NCBI GenBank assembly: GCA_902784805.1
Contig: CACZWD010000019.1
Location: 1 to 39,771 of the forward strand
Length of the DNA: 39,771 nt
From: an uncultured Ruminococcus sp.
GTDB taxonomy: Bacteria > Bacillota > Clostridia > RUG12999
Direction of reading: 5' to 3'
Position numbers and translations under genes: made by a program. The notes under the pieces were generated by a model. The model made no database searches, was not told where the DNA came from, and saw only the letters and a list, made by a program, of their open reading frames with translations. Within the stretch, counting starts at the first letter, position 1, and each line of letters opens with the position of its first letter. Below are positions 6,910 to 15,532 of this stretch, one piece after another.

Positions 6910-7506
6910 CTAAATTTCCTGCCTGCCCTCCATAGCTTTTGTAAGCGTAACCTCATCGGCATATTCAAGGTCGCCGCCCATGGGCAGACCGTGAGCTATT
7001 CTTGTTACCTTTACCGAAAGCGGACGCAGCAGCTTCGAGATATACATAGCAGTCGCTTCGCCCTCGATTGTGGGGTTTGTGGCTATAATAACCTCATCGA
7101 CTTCATCGGTTATTCTCTTAAGAAGCTCCCTTATCCGTATATCTTCGGGACCTATACCGTCCATTGGCGAAATAACGCCGTGCAGTACGTGATAAAGCCC
7201 TTTATATTCGTTTGTGTTTTCAAGAGCAATGACGTCACGTGCGTTTTCAACAACGCAAATCACGCTTCTGTCACGTCTCGCTCCCGTACAAATCGCGCAG
7301 GGGTCTGTATCTGTAAGATTACAGCATACGGAGCAGTATTTTATTTTCTTTTTGGCGTCAATTATTGCTCCCGCAAGAGAATTTGCCTGCGAATCGGTCA
7401 TTTTAAGCACATAAAACGCCATCCTCGCCGCGCTTCTTCTTCCAACGCCCGGCATTGCGGCAAATTCATCAATAAGCCTCGCAAGAGGCGGAATATATCC
7501 GTTCAT
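6910..7506 (-). CDS. recR: Recombination mediator protein RecR
   Basis: A 198-residue protein of the RecFOR pathway that, with RecO, helps load RecA on gapped DNA. It begins with the typical [20 protein letters not shown] helix-hairpin-helix region ([15 protein letters not shown]). The [16 protein letters not shown] zinc finger (four cysteines, about residues 57-73) and then the Toprim domain ([14 protein letters not shown] onward) follow. Length is as expected (about 198). It is the third gene of the conserved dnaX-ybaB-recR operon. The start codon lacks a strong Shine-Dalgarno; the 30-base gap from ybaB contains a repeated AATTCTCAA sequence instead. Confidence 0.97.
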   Translation of the reverse strand: MNGYIPPLARLIDEFAAMPGVGRRSAARMAFYVLKMTDSQANSLAGAIIDAKKKIKYCSVCCNLTDTDPCAICTGARRDRSVICVVENARDVIALENTNEYKGLYHVLHGVISPMDGIGPEDIRIRELLKRITDEVDEVIIATNPTIEGEATAMYISKLLRPLSVKVTRIAHGLPMGGDLEYADEVTLTKAMEGRQEI

Positions 7507-7536
7507 TTTAAATTCTCAACTTTCAATTCTCAATTT

Positions 7537-7881
7537 TTAAAACAGTCCCGGAAGATTCAGCCCGCCGGTTATTTTACCCATCTCCGACTGCACCATACCG
7601 TCAACCTGTTTAAGCGCGTCATTTACGGCTGCGACGACAAGGTCCTGAAGCATCTCTATATCATCGGGGTCAACCACTTCGGGCTTTATGTTTATTTCGA
7701 TAATTTCTTTTTTTCCGTTTGCCTTAACCGTAACCATACCGCCTCCCGATGAGGTTTCTACCGTTTTTTCCTCAAGGTCGGTCTGCGCTTTAAGCATATC
7801 CGCCTGCATTTTCTGCGCCTGCTTAATCATATTGTTCATATTCGCTCCTCCGGGGAAGCCGTTAAATTTTCCTTTTCCCAT
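7537..7881 (-). CDS. YbaB/EbfC family nucleoid-associated protein
   Basis: A 114-residue DNA-binding protein of the YbaB/EbfC family: [20 protein letters not shown] is the helical segment typical of the family, followed by [15 protein letters not shown] and [26 protein letters not shown]. The N-terminus has a short Gly-rich stretch ([13 protein letters not shown]), common in Gram-positive homologues. It binds DNA as a dimer and its exact role is unclear. Position between dnaX and recR is the conserved arrangement; it starts 15 bases after the dnaX stop. Confidence 0.95.
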   Translation of the reverse strand: MGKGKFNGFPGGANMNNMIKQAQKMQADMLKAQTDLEEKTVETSSGGGMVTVKANGKKEIIEINIKPEVVDPDDIEMLQDLVVAAVNDALKQVDGMVQSEMGKITGGLNLPGLF

Positions 7882-7896
7882 TTTATTATTCTCCTT

Positions 7897-9438
7897 TTAT
7901 ATTATTTCAAGATTTAATTTTGCCAGCTCCTCAAGCTTATCGGGCGTGGCGTTTTCGATAACCTTCTTCTGTAAAGCAAGCCTTCTCGGACGTTTCGCTC
8001 CCACTGCCTCAAACGCATCAAAAAGTTCTGTTTCCCTGTCTTTTATTATTTTTTCGCATCCGCGGGCGTCCTCACTCATATAAAGAAGCGTAAGCGTATC
8101 CTCGTTTCCGCTTGCCTCAAACTGACTTATAAATGAATAAAGCGCCGACTTATTATCTTTTAGATATGCAATTACATCCTTTAAACATTCGCTGTAGCTG
8201 CCTGCGGGTTTTATCTTCACCGTCTTTGTCTTAGGCGTGACAGCCTCGGTTTTTTTTGCCGAGGCGCTTTCCTTCTTTACAGGCACGCCCTCCGCCATCT
8301 TTTTTTCAACACTTGAAAGCCTGTCAAGAAGCGCCTCCTGCGACTGCATATAAGAAGGGTTACACAGCTTTATAAGGCATATTTCAAGCGTTACTCTCGG
8401 ATTTGGACTGAATTTGACATCTGCCGCGGCTCCCGAAAGAGTTTTTATACAGTTTACGCATTTTTCTTCGGTAAAATCCTTCGCGGCAGCTTTAAGCTCA
8501 TCAAGCGACTCACCACTTACGTCAATTACGGTTCCGGGATTTTTAAGCGTCAGACACATCATAATATTTCTTGCGGCAGCTATGAGCCCGCCTATTATAA
8601 TATCTATGCTTTTTCCCGCGGCAAGCATATAATCAAGCGCCGATACTGCCGCCGCCGTATCACCCGCCGCAACGCTTTTAAGCATTTCAAGCGTCTGCCC
8701 GTCCTCGGCAACACCGAGTATATTTACAATTTCATCATACGACAGCTTGCCCGAACCGTAAGCAAGGCACCTGTCCATTATACTGAGAGCGTCACGCATT
8801 GAGCCTTCGGCAAGCCTTGCGACAAGCTTCAGCCCCTTATCGTCAATTTCCACACCGTCCGCCGACGTCACTTTTTTTAGATGAGCCGCAACATCTTCCG
8901 ATGTAATACGCCTGAAATCAAAGCGCTGACACCTTGAAAGTATAGTTTCGGGAACCTTGTGAATATCCGTCGTCGCGAGAATAAACACAACATGCTCCGG
9001 CGGCTCTTCAAGTGTTTTTAAAAGGGCGTTGAAAGCACTCGGAGAAAGCATATGCACCTCGTCAATTATAAACACCTTATATTTTGCCTGCACCGCCGAA
9101 TATATAACCTCGTCACGGATTTCTCTTATGTTATCGACGCCGTTGTTTGAAGCAGCGTCAATTTCCGACACATCAAGAATTGAGCCGTCAAGAATACCTT
9201 TGCAAGTCGGGCACTCGTTACACGGGTTTCCGTTCTTTGGGTTTGTGCAGTTTATCGCGCGGCTGAAAACCTTTGCGGTTGAGGTCTTACCCGTACCCCT
9301 TATACCCGTAAATATATAAGCGTGGCTTGTACGTCCTGTCACTATCTGATTGCGAAGCGTTTTTGTTATATGCTCCTGCCCTATCATATCGTCAAAATTA
9401 ATCGGTCTGTATCTTCTGTAAAGAGCCTGATATGCCAA
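7897..9438 (-). CDS. dnaX: DNA polymerase III subunit gamma/tau
   Basis: A 513-residue clamp-loader ATPase. It starts MAYQALYRRYRPINFDDMIG, with the Walker A GIRGTGKT (45-52). A four-Cys zinc module follows (CTNPKNGNPCNECPTC), then DEVHMLS (Walker B region) and SRCQRF (sensor 1/arginine-finger region). Domain III (about 210-360) follows. The C-terminal part is Lys-rich (KKESASAKKTEAVTPKTKTV) and ends with a short globular segment, so the protein is shorter than E. coli tau but near the size of Gram-positive DnaX. Translation starts at TTG 9438, shown by AAGGAAGTGAG upstream and the correct MAYQALYRRYRP start. It is the first gene of dnaX-ybaB-recR. Confidence 0.97.
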   Translation of the reverse strand: MAYQALYRRYRPINFDDMIGQEHITKTLRNQIVTGRTSHAYIFTGIRGTGKTSTAKVFSRAINCTNPKNGNPCNECPTCKGILDGSILDVSEIDAASNNGVDNIREIRDEVIYSAVQAKYKVFIIDEVHMLSPSAFNALLKTLEEPPEHVVFILATTDIHKVPETILSRCQRFDFRRITSEDVAAHLKKVTSADGVEIDDKGLKLVARLAEGSMRDALSIMDRCLAYGSGKLSYDEIVNILGVAEDGQTLEMLKSVAAGDTAAAVSALDYMLAAGKSIDIIIGGLIAAARNIMMCLTLKNPGTVIDVSGESLDELKAAAKDFTEEKCVNCIKTLSGAAADVKFSPNPRVTLEICLIKLCNPSYMQSQEALLDRLSSVEKKMAEGVPVKKESASAKKTEAVTPKTKTVKIKPAGSYSECLKDVIAYLKDNKSALYSFISQFEASGNEDTLTLLYMSEDARGCEKIIKDRETELFDAFEAVGAKRPRRLALQKKVIENATPDKLEELAKLNLEII

Positions 9439-9475
9439 AACCGCTCACTTCCTTATAATATATTATCACAAATAA

Positions 9476-9504
9476 ATTATACCATTACCAACCTTAAAAG
9501 TCAA
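9476..9504 (-). promoter_or_regulatory. Promoter of dnaX-ybaB-recR
   Basis: Minus strand: TTGACT (9504-9499), 17-base spacer ending in TGG (extended -10), TATAAT (9481-9476), 38 bases before the TTG start codon of dnaX. No SRP RNA gene is present upstream, unlike in Bacillus. Confidence 0.85.
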
Positions 9505-9538
9505 GAAAAAAATCGGGCCCGTGAAATGCACAGCCCGA
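9503..9538 (-). terminator. Terminator after the SGNH hydrolase genes
   Basis: Minus strand stem TCGGGC (9538-9533) with GCCCGA (9518-9513), followed by TTTTTTTCTT. It lies seven bases beyond the SGNH stop codon and overlaps the dnaX -35. Confidence 0.7.
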
Positions 9539-9544
9539 AATTTT

Positions 9545-10585
9545 TTATAAAATTTTTTCAAGACAGTCACCGACAGCTTTTGCCATTGAAGCAAAACCGT
9601 AATCGGTCGGGTGAGTATTATCTACCGTACCCTCACCCTTACATAGCGCCGTCAGCTCCCTGTTATCTATATAATAAACGTTTTTATCTCCTGCGGCTAC
9701 CGCGTTATTATACGTTTTTAATATAATATCCCGGCGATTTTTTTCGTCATCGTTAAGATAATATTTCGGTCTTGGCATAATTATTATCGGCAGCTCCGGC
9801 TGAGCCTCTCGAACCGCTTTAAACATTTTTTCATGCGTCGCTTCAAGATGAGCGGCACTTGGCGCATTATGGTCATAATCATATACAAAAGCCACCATAT
9901 CAAGATTTTTTATATATTCGGTAATTTCTTTTTCCGCCCTTGCGCTGCCCGAAAAACCGAGATTTATATAGTCTGTATTAAGTCTTCTTGAAACAACCGC
10001 TTGATAGCTTCTGCCCGGTCTTGAAGCGCATCCGCCCTGTGTTATTGACGAGCCGTAAAAAACAACAGGTTTCTCGTTTTTGTATGGCATAGGAGAAAGA
10101 ATTTCAGCGTTTTTGTCAAGTCCTATAAAAAGCTCTTTTACATCGCTGTACAAAGGAAAGTTGATTGTGATTTCTTTCATTTTCCCTTTTTCCAAACCGC
10201 AGATGACGCTGTCAAACCCTCTTTTTGCGTTATTCTGTGGTCTGAACGTTCCCGTGTAAATTCCGCCCGAATATATATCAAAGCCTGCTGTACCGGTAAA
10301 CGGAAAATGCGAAGCTTTGTACATTTTATCCATAACCGCAATTATCGCGACGGTTTCACTGTCCGTTCTGAAACGCACTCTGCCGCCCGCGGTGTTTGCG
10401 TGGAGCGCACAGACACCTTCATTTACGCTTTTCGCGACCTTTTCGGGAAGCCGTCTGAAGCGGTCGCCTTCACGCAAAAGCCCGTAAATTTTAAACGGCT
10501 CTTTTTCCGCATTGTAAAAATTCAGCCCTTCCTTGTTAATTATTTCTTCAATTTTAAAGTTCTTATCAATTTTTTCAAGTTTCAT
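9545..10585 (-). CDS. SGNH/GDSL-family hydrolase with N-terminal GxDLY-type domain
   Basis: A 346-residue, apparently cytoplasmic (no signal peptide) esterase-like protein. Residues about 1-165 form a beta-rich domain containing GFDIYSGG, resembling the GxDLY domain. Residues about 170-346 are an SGNH hydrolase: block I GSSIT (nucleophile Ser), block II NLGFSGSA and block V NTHPTDYGF (catalytic His). This two-domain layout fits the Lipase_GDSL_3 group. Substrates of such enzymes include acetylated sugars, but none can be named here. An intact copy sits immediately downstream of a frameshifted paralogue, separated by 17 bases. The 3' ends of the two genes are very similar, indicating recent tandem duplication. 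Confidence 0.85.
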   Translation of the reverse strand: MKLEKIDKNFKIEEIINKEGLNFYNAEKEPFKIYGLLREGDRFRRLPEKVAKSVNEGVCALHANTAGGRVRFRTDSETVAIIAVMDKMYKASHFPFTGTAGFDIYSGGIYTGTFRPQNNAKRGFDSVICGLEKGKMKEITINFPLYSDVKELFIGLDKNAEILSPMPYKNEKPVVFYGSSITQGGCASRPGRSYQAVVSRRLNTDYINLGFSGSARAEKEITEYIKNLDMVAFVYDYDHNAPSAAHLEATHEKMFKAVREAQPELPIIIMPRPKYYLNDDEKNRRDIILKTYNNAVAAGDKNVYYIDNRELTALCKGEGTVDNTHPTDYGFASMAKAVGDCLEKIL

Positions 10586-10602
10586 AAACCATATTTCTAT
10601 TC

Positions 10603-11638
10603 CTATAAAATTTTTTCAAGGCAGTCCCCGACAGCCTTTGCCATCGAAGCAAAACCAAAATCGTTAGGATGAACGCCCTCAATTGTGCCGTCACTTCCGC
10701 AAAGCTCCGTTAAAGCGGTATTATCAATAAAATATACGTTTTTATCTCCCGCGGCAAGCGCGTTGCTGTACGTTTTGTATATAATATCGTGCCTTATTTT
10801 TTCTTCATCGCTCAAATACCTTTTCGGTCTCGGCATTATAATTCAGGCAGGGCTGCGCGCGCCTTACGGTTTTAAACATCTTTTCGTGCGTTGCTTCAAG
10901 ATATTCGGGCGAGGGGGCATTATAATCATAATCATACACAAAAGCCGACATTTTAAGCCCGCTTATATACTCGGCAATTTCGTCTTCGGCTTTCGCGTTG
11001 CCGCCGAAGCCCAAATTTATGTAGTTAATGTCAAGCCGTCTTGAAACCATCGCTTCATATGTCATGCCCGGTCTTGAAGCGCAGCAGCCGGAGGTTATTG
11101 AAGAGCCGTAAAAAACAACGGGCGTTTCGTTTTTATAATTTTCCGGCGGAAGCAACTCCGCGTTTTCGTCAAGCCCTATATACATTTCGCTGACATATGA
11201 AAAATTCGGAAACGAAACAGAGATATTTTTTATCGTTCCGTCCGTTACGTTTTCTATAATATGCTCATATTCTGTTTCAACGTCAAACGGCGCTCTGAAT
11301 GTGCCTTTAAATATATTATCAACGTATATATCGCAGCTTGCCGTGTTTGTTACCGCAAACAAATCCGTCCTGTGCACATTGGAAACTTTAAGGCTTACGG
11401 CAACAAACTTACTGTTTGTTTTAAAGCGTATTCTGCCTCCGACTGTTTTCATATGAAGCCCGTAAACCCCTTCGCTCACGGTTTTTGCTACAGCTTCGGG
11501 AAGCCTTCTGAACTGACCGTTTTCGTAGCTTACGCCGTATATTTTAAACGGCTCTTTTTTTATATCGTAAAATTTAAGACCCTCTTTATTTATTGTAGTT
11601 TCAAGCTTAAAATTGCTGTCAAGCTCCTCAATTTTCAA
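10603..11638 (-). pseudogene. SGNH/GDSL-family hydrolase, frameshifted paralogue
   Basis: The same two-domain protein as the adjacent gene, but interrupted. The first part carries the beta domain (CDIYVDN in place of the paralogue's FDIYSGG), the nucleophile motif GSSIT and NLGFGGNA up to AQPCLN near 10845. The second part resumes in another frame at MPRPKRYLSDEEK and ends with EGVHPNDFGF and AKAVGDCLEKIL. Compared with the paralogue (AQPELPIIIMPRPK), about five bases are missing at the break, removing the end of a core beta strand. The start is best placed at TTG 11638: GGAG precedes it by 8 bases and the result, MKIEELDSNFK, aligns with MKLEKIDKNFK of the paralogue. A loss of five bases is less typical of sequencing error than a homopolymer slip, so real decay is likely. 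Confidence 0.8.
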
Positions 11639-11672
11639 AATAATCATCTCCGCTTAATATATTCTTTCGTAT

Positions 11673-11701
11673 ATTCTATCATAAAAAAAATTTTTTTGCA
11701 A
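11673..11701 (-). promoter_or_regulatory. Promoter of the SGNH hydrolase genes
   Basis: Minus strand: TTGCAA (11701-11696), 17-base spacer, TAGAAT (11678-11673), 34 bases upstream of the TTG start. The -35 is a weak match. Confidence 0.5.
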
Positions 11702-11810
11702 TATAATAAATTACTGTTTTTTTGTAAAAAACGATTATTTATAAAAAATATTTACAGCATATGCCTGCAATTTCGGTCGAATACTGCAATAATTACTTGA
11801 ACGGTTTATG

Positions 11811-11839
11811 TTGAATTTAACCACTAACGGGTGTATAAT
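11811..11839 (+). promoter_or_regulatory. Promoter of the small unknown gene, flanked by an inverted repeat
   Basis: TTGAAT (11811-11816), 17-base spacer, TATAAT (11834-11839). AACCACTA at 11819-11826 (inside the spacer) and its exact complement TAGTGGTT at 11863-11870 flank the -10 and start site, a possible operator pair or leader hairpin. Confidence 0.7.
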
Positions 11840-11891
11840 ATAATTATAATAAACACAATATATAGTGGTTTTGAAAGGCGTGACCATACCG

Positions 11892-12191
11892 ATGATACGT
11901 TCTCTTTTTAAAAGTATAATCCTCCGTGACGAAGGTCTTAAACTTGAATATTATATAATTTCATCTGATATCCGTCACGAAAAAAAACTGTTTTTTTCTT
12001 ACGGCATAGAAATTGTCCAAACGTCCGTTTCCTCAAAATGCAAGCTTAAAGATGCCTCCTCCCTTATAACCGATATAACCTCCTCATACAATAAAATTTT
12101 AAATTTCACGGCGGCTCTCTGCGCAAATGCCGTTGACCCTTCCATGCTCTATGACGCCGTTACGGACGGGCTTGAGGAAGGAATTTTTTAA
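11892..12191 (+). CDS. Small conserved-looking protein, possibly DUF6514-like
   Basis: A 99-residue soluble protein: MIRSLFKSIILRDEGLKLEY, then YYIISSDIRHEKKLFFSYGI, EIVQTSVSSKC and a helical C-terminal region ending DAVTDGLEEGIF. The alternation of short strands and a helical C-terminus, with the SYGIEI motif, reminds me of the clostridial DUF6514 family, but I hold this loosely. ATG 11892 is preferred; AAAGG at 11874-11878 is 13 bases upstream, a little far, and in-frame GTG codons at 11865 and 11880 fit worse. It has its own promoter and stands alone, 87 bases before the manA reading frame. No function can be assigned. Confidence 0.65.
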   Translation: MIRSLFKSIILRDEGLKLEYYIISSDIRHEKKLFFSYGIEIVQTSVSSKCKLKDASSLITDITSSYNKILNFTAALCANAVDPSMLYDAVTDGLEEGIF

Positions 12192-12216
12192 TTTCCTTTT
12201 AAAAATACCGCAATAC

Positions 12217-12245
12217 TTGACACTTTTCTCTTTTTATGGTAAACT
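12217..12245 (+). promoter_or_regulatory. Promoter of manA
   Basis: TTGACA (12217-12222), 17-base spacer ending in TGG, TAAACT (12240-12245), 33 bases before the TTG start of the mannose-6-phosphate isomerase gene. Confidence 0.75.
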
Positions 12246-12278
12246 GATACTGATAAAAAATAAAGAGAGGTTTTTGTT

Positions 12279-13213
12279 TTGAACAGTGAATTGATTTTTT
12301 TAAAACCGGTTTTTAAAAGTATGATATGGGGCGGCGATAAGCTTAAAAAGATTTCGGTTATGACGTAAGCGGTGATAATATCGGCGAATGCTGGGCTATA
12401 AGCGCTCACCCGAACGGTGACTGCGAGGTCATAAGCGGAGAGTTTAGAGGTCTGAAATTAAGTGAGCTATGGGAAAATCACCGTGAGCTTTTCGGCGGAG
12501 AAAAAGGAGACAGATTTCCGCTTCTTATAAAGATACTTGACGCTAAAAGCGACCTCAGCATACAGGTACACCCCGATAACGAATATGCCCGCTTAAACGA
12601 AAACGGCTCTCTCGGCAAAACGGAATGCTGGTATATTTTAGACTGCGAGAAGGATACTACCATTATTATCGGGCATAATGCAAAGGACAAAAAGGAGCTT
12701 GCCGATATGATTCACGGCGGCAGATGGAACGAGCTTATACGTGAAATTCCAATTAAAAAAGGTGATTTTTTTCAGATTGAGCCCGGCTGTCTTCACGCAA
12801 TCAAGGGCGGCACAGTGATTCTCGAAACACAGCAAAGCAGTGACATAACCTACCTTGTTTATGATTATGACAGGCTCCAGAACGGGAAACCCCGTGAGCT
12901 TCATATAGAAAAAAGCATTGATGTAATTAACGCTCCCTTTACGCCGCCCGCTTTTAAGCGTACAGTAACCGAAAAAAACGGCTACACTACGGAACAGCTT
13001 ATAAAATGCGAATATTATACTGTCGAAAAAATTACGACCTCCGGAAAAGCCGAAATTAATATGGGAAAAAGCTTTCTTAATGTAAGCGTTATTTCAGGCA
13101 GCGGCACGGTAAACGGCACAAGCATTAAAAAAGGCTCAAATTTCATTGTGCCTTCAACCTGTAAAAAACTCGTGCTTGAAGGAAATGCGGAGCTTATTGT
13201 ATCTTATGTATAA
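12279..13213 (+). pseudogene. manA: Mannose-6-phosphate isomerase ManA, class I, with one frameshift
   Basis: The zinc enzyme interconverting mannose-6-phosphate and fructose-6-phosphate. Translation from TTG 12279 (AGAGAGG 8 bases upstream) gives MNSELIFLKPVFKSMIWGGD, KLKK, then hits a stop at 12366. The family sequence continues in another frame from 12353 as FGYDVSGDNIGECWAISAHP. The conserved zinc-site motifs follow: QVHPDNEY, KTECWY and EPGCLHAIKGG. The break is a single missing base after an A-rich run (near 12346-12352). Everything downstream is intact to the stop at 13213, including the C-terminal cupin, and total length (about 311) is normal. An assembly or sequencing slip is as likely as true inactivation. 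Confidence 0.85.
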
Positions 13214-13264
13214 CCTAAACGCAGATGTCCCGCCTTTAAGGCAAAAGGGATACGGAGAACAGCT

Positions 13265-13849
13265 ATGAAAAAAAAGAACAACCGAAACACAAAAGGCAGA
13301 ATAATATCCGCGGCGTGGCGTCTTTTTTATAAACAAGGCTATGACGATACAACAGTCGAGGAAATAATCGAGGAATCCGAAACCTCAAGAGGCTCATTCT
13401 ACCATTATTTTGAAGGAAAAGACGCTCTTTTAAGCTCTCTTTCATATCTTTTTGACGAGAAATACGAAGAACTTGAAGAAAGCCTTGACGATATAAAGGG
13501 AAGCTTTGAAAAGCTTATGTTTTTAAACCGTGAGCTTTTCGACTACATAGAAAACAACATTTCGCTTGACCTTCTCGCAAGGCTTTATTCATCGCAGCTT
13601 GTAACAAAAGGCGAAAAGCATCTTCTTGACCATAACAGGGTTTATTACAAGCTTTTAAGACGCATCGTTTCGGAAGGGCAGCAAAGCGGCGAGCTTACAA
13701 GGGACGTCACAGTAAACGAAATTGTCAAAACCTACGCTCTTTGCGAAAGAGCACTGCTTTACGACTGGTGTATATGCGACGGAGAATACTCGCTAAAAAG
13801 CTACGCGGAGAAACAAATGCCGATGTTTTTATGGAAATTAAAGAACTAA
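13265..13849 (+). CDS. TetR/AcrR family transcriptional regulator
   Basis: A 194-residue regulator. The N-terminal helix-turn-helix is typical: TKGRIISAAWRLFYKQGYDD, TTVEEIIEESETSRGSFYHY, FEGKDALL (residues about 8-60). The rest is an all-helical ligand-binding domain with no recognisable specificity. The start is set by GGAG about 8 bases upstream. It follows manA by 51 bases and may share its transcript. A 73-base gap with a promoter separates it from the YARHG lipoprotein, which is a possible target, but no operator was identified. Confidence 0.92.
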   Translation: MKKKNNRNTKGRIISAAWRLFYKQGYDDTTVEEIIEESETSRGSFYHYFEGKDALLSSLSYLFDEKYEELEESLDDIKGSFEKLMFLNRELFDYIENNISLDLLARLYSSQLVTKGEKHLLDHNRVYYKLLRRIVSEGQQSGELTRDVTVNEIVKTYALCERALLYDWCICDGEYSLKSYAEKQMPMFLWKLKN

Positions 13850-13863
13850 TTTTTTAAATAGCA

Positions 13864-13892
13864 TTTACATTTTTTATATTTTATGTTATACT
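13864..13892 (+). promoter_or_regulatory. Promoter of the YARHG lipoprotein-amidase pair
   Basis: TTTACA (13864-13869), 17-base spacer, TATACT (13887-13892), about 30 bases before the ATG at 13923. Confidence 0.6.
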
Positions 13893-13922
13893 TATTAAAA
13901 AATTATAACTGAGGTGGTTAAA

Positions 13923-14606
13923 ATGAAAAAAGTTTTATTTGCACTCCTACTGTTTATGCTGATTTTTTCATGCGGCTGCACAAATATTTCGGTGATAAAT
14001 AAGCAGGACAATCAAAAAACCAATGAATATTTACTGAAATCCGACAGCGAAATAGTAACGGAAGTGGATTTATCCAAGCTAAACGATACCGAACTCCGAT
14101 ATGCTCTTGAGGAAATTTATGCAAGGCACGGAAAAGTATTCAGTGACGCGAACTATGAAAAGTATTTTAATTCCAAGTCCTGGTACACGCCCGACCCTTC
14201 ATTTAACGAAAATTCTCTTTCGGCGCTTGAAAAGGAAAACGCGGACTATATTATCGAATACATAAATAACCACAGTGAAAAAACTTCAACCGCTGATACA
14301 AGCAACTCTTTAAGTAAATATGATGAGGATTATTATTACAGCAATTACCGCGGCGACAATACATATATTGTTCCGGACAGCAGTGTAAGAAGGCTTACCG
14401 TGCGAGAGCTTTCGGGTTGCTCACCCACTATGCTTGCTCTTATCAGAAATGAAATTTACGCTCGTAACGGCTACATTTTCCAAAAGCAAAAGTATAAGGA
14501 TTATTTTTCTTCTAAAGCCTGGTATTCACCGGATCCAAACTTTAACGAAAGCTTCCTGAACGATATTGAAAAATATAATATTCAGCTTATAAAAAGTATG
14601 GAATAA
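13923..14606 (+). CDS. Lipoprotein with two YARHG domains
   Basis: A 227-residue predicted lipoprotein. The N-terminus MKKVLFALLLFMLIFSCGC is a hydrophobic signal with a lipobox-like end (IFSC or SCGC), so it should be anchored on the outer face of the membrane. Two YARHG domains follow: the first contains RYALEEIYARHGKVF and SWYTPDPSFNE, the second LALIRNEIYARNGYIF and AWYSPDPNFNE, separated by a Ser/Thr/Asp/Tyr-rich linker (about 120-160). YARHG domains are extracellular modules in Firmicutes and other bacteria without a settled function. ATG 13923 follows GAGGTGG; an upstream GTG lies inside that site. The amidase gene starts 4 bases downstream, so both proteins probably act at the cell wall. 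Confidence 0.88.
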   Translation: MKKVLFALLLFMLIFSCGCTNISVINKQDNQKTNEYLLKSDSEIVTEVDLSKLNDTELRYALEEIYARHGKVFSDANYEKYFNSKSWYTPDPSFNENSLSALEKENADYIIEYINNHSEKTSTADTSNSLSKYDEDYYYSNYRGDNTYIVPDSSVRRLTVRELSGCSPTMLALIRNEIYARNGYIFQKQKYKDYFSSKAWYSPDPNFNESFLNDIEKYNIQLIKSME

Positions 14607-14610
14607 AACT

Positions 14611-15477
14611 ATGAGCGGTAAAACAGGCAAATACAAGAAAATTATAACCGCAATACTGACATCTTTTATATTATTAATATCTGTAACAGCGGTTACAGGC
14701 TTTATATTTTTCACAAAAAACTATGATATCGTTATTGAAACAGACAATAAACAAGAAGCTCACGTCAAAGAAAAAGCGAAAGAAAAAAATTCAGTCCCCG
14801 GAAATGCCGGAAACACACCGCAAAGTACATCGTCTTTAACGACCGAAAAGGTCTTTACAGTCGTAATAGACGCGGGACATCAAAAGGTTGGTGATCCCGG
14901 ACAGGAGCCTGTTGCTCCCGGAGCGTCACAGACAAAAGCAAAGGTTGCATCCGGAACAAAAGGCATTGTTACTCAAAAACCGGAATGTGAGGTAACGCTT
15001 GAAATTGCGCAGATTTTAAACGCGGAATTGAAGTCACGCGGATATAACGTTATTATGGTCAGAGAATCAAATGATGTCAACATAAGCAATTCGGAACGTG
15101 CCGCCGTTGCGAATAACGCAAACGCAGATGCCTTTTTGCGGCTGCACTGTAACGGCAGCAACGACAGCAACGTAAACGGAGCTTTAAGTATGTGCCAGAC
15201 AAAAAACAACCCATACTGCGGCAGCTTATATACATATAGCAGGAAGCTCTCGGAATGTGTTTTATCCTGCTTATGCGCCGAAACCGGTGCAAAAAACCGC
15301 GGTGTTTCCGAAACCGACAGTATGAGCGGAATAAATTGGTGTAAGGTGCCGGTTACCATTATAGAAATGGGCTTTATGACTAATCCTGCCGAAGATCGCC
15401 TTTTATCTGACGTTGATTATCAGAAAAAACTTGCGGCAGGTATAGCAAACGGGCTTGATTTGTATTTTAAAAATTAG
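14611..15477 (+). CDS. N-acetylmuramoyl-L-alanine amidase (Amidase_3)
   Basis: A 288-residue membrane-anchored or secreted zinc amidase that cleaves the bond between muramic acid and the stem peptide. An N-terminal signal/anchor (ITAILTSFILLISVTAVTGF, about 11-30) and a roughly 50-residue linker precede the catalytic domain. Zinc ligands are the His in VIDAGHQ, the Glu in KPECEVTLE and the His in LRLHCNGS; the catalytic Glu is in TIIEMGFMTN. The insertion with VAPGASQTKAKV is seen in clostridial CwlD-like amidases, but the role (vegetative or spore cortex) cannot be decided. It is coupled to the YARHG lipoprotein gene and followed by a strong terminator. Confidence 0.92.
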   Translation: MSGKTGKYKKIITAILTSFILLISVTAVTGFIFFTKNYDIVIETDNKQEAHVKEKAKEKNSVPGNAGNTPQSTSSLTTEKVFTVVIDAGHQKVGDPGQEPVAPGASQTKAKVASGTKGIVTQKPECEVTLEIAQILNAELKSRGYNVIMVRESNDVNISNSERAAVANNANADAFLRLHCNGSNDSNVNGALSMCQTKNNPYCGSLYTYSRKLSECVLSCLCAETGAKNRGVSETDSMSGINWCKVPVTIIEMGFMTNPAEDRLLSDVDYQKKLAAGIANGLDLYFKN

Positions 15478-15478
15478 T

Positions 15479-15524
15479 AATGCAGCGGCGGTACGGTTTT
15501 TTAAAACCGTACCGCCGCTGCATT
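15479..15524. terminator. Bidirectional terminator between the amidase gene and serS
   Basis: A perfect 22-bp stem with a 2-base loop: AATGCAGCGGCGGTACGGTT and onward, with complement to 15524, followed by ATTTTCTG on the plus strand. It serves both convergent genes; the serS stop is at 15533. Confidence 0.85.
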
Positions 15525-15532
15525 ATTTTCTG

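Noticed and set aside
7507..7536. Repeated AATTCTCAA between ybaB and recR as a possible mobile repeat
   Set aside because: Only two short imperfect copies in a 30-base gap; too little to call an element, though it may explain the weak ribosome binding site.
6883..7752. 289-residue plus-strand open frame
   Set aside because: It lies entirely antisense to recR and ybaB, is rich in Arg, Cys, Tyr and His without a domain, and has no ribosome binding site.
9439..9544. SRP RNA gene upstream of dnaX, as in Bacillus
   Set aside because: The interval holds only the dnaX promoter and a terminator; no SRP RNA core sequence is present.
9322..9726. 134-residue plus-strand open frame
   Set aside because: Antisense to the 5' end of dnaX, its promoter and the SGNH hydrolase; no ribosome binding site or domain.
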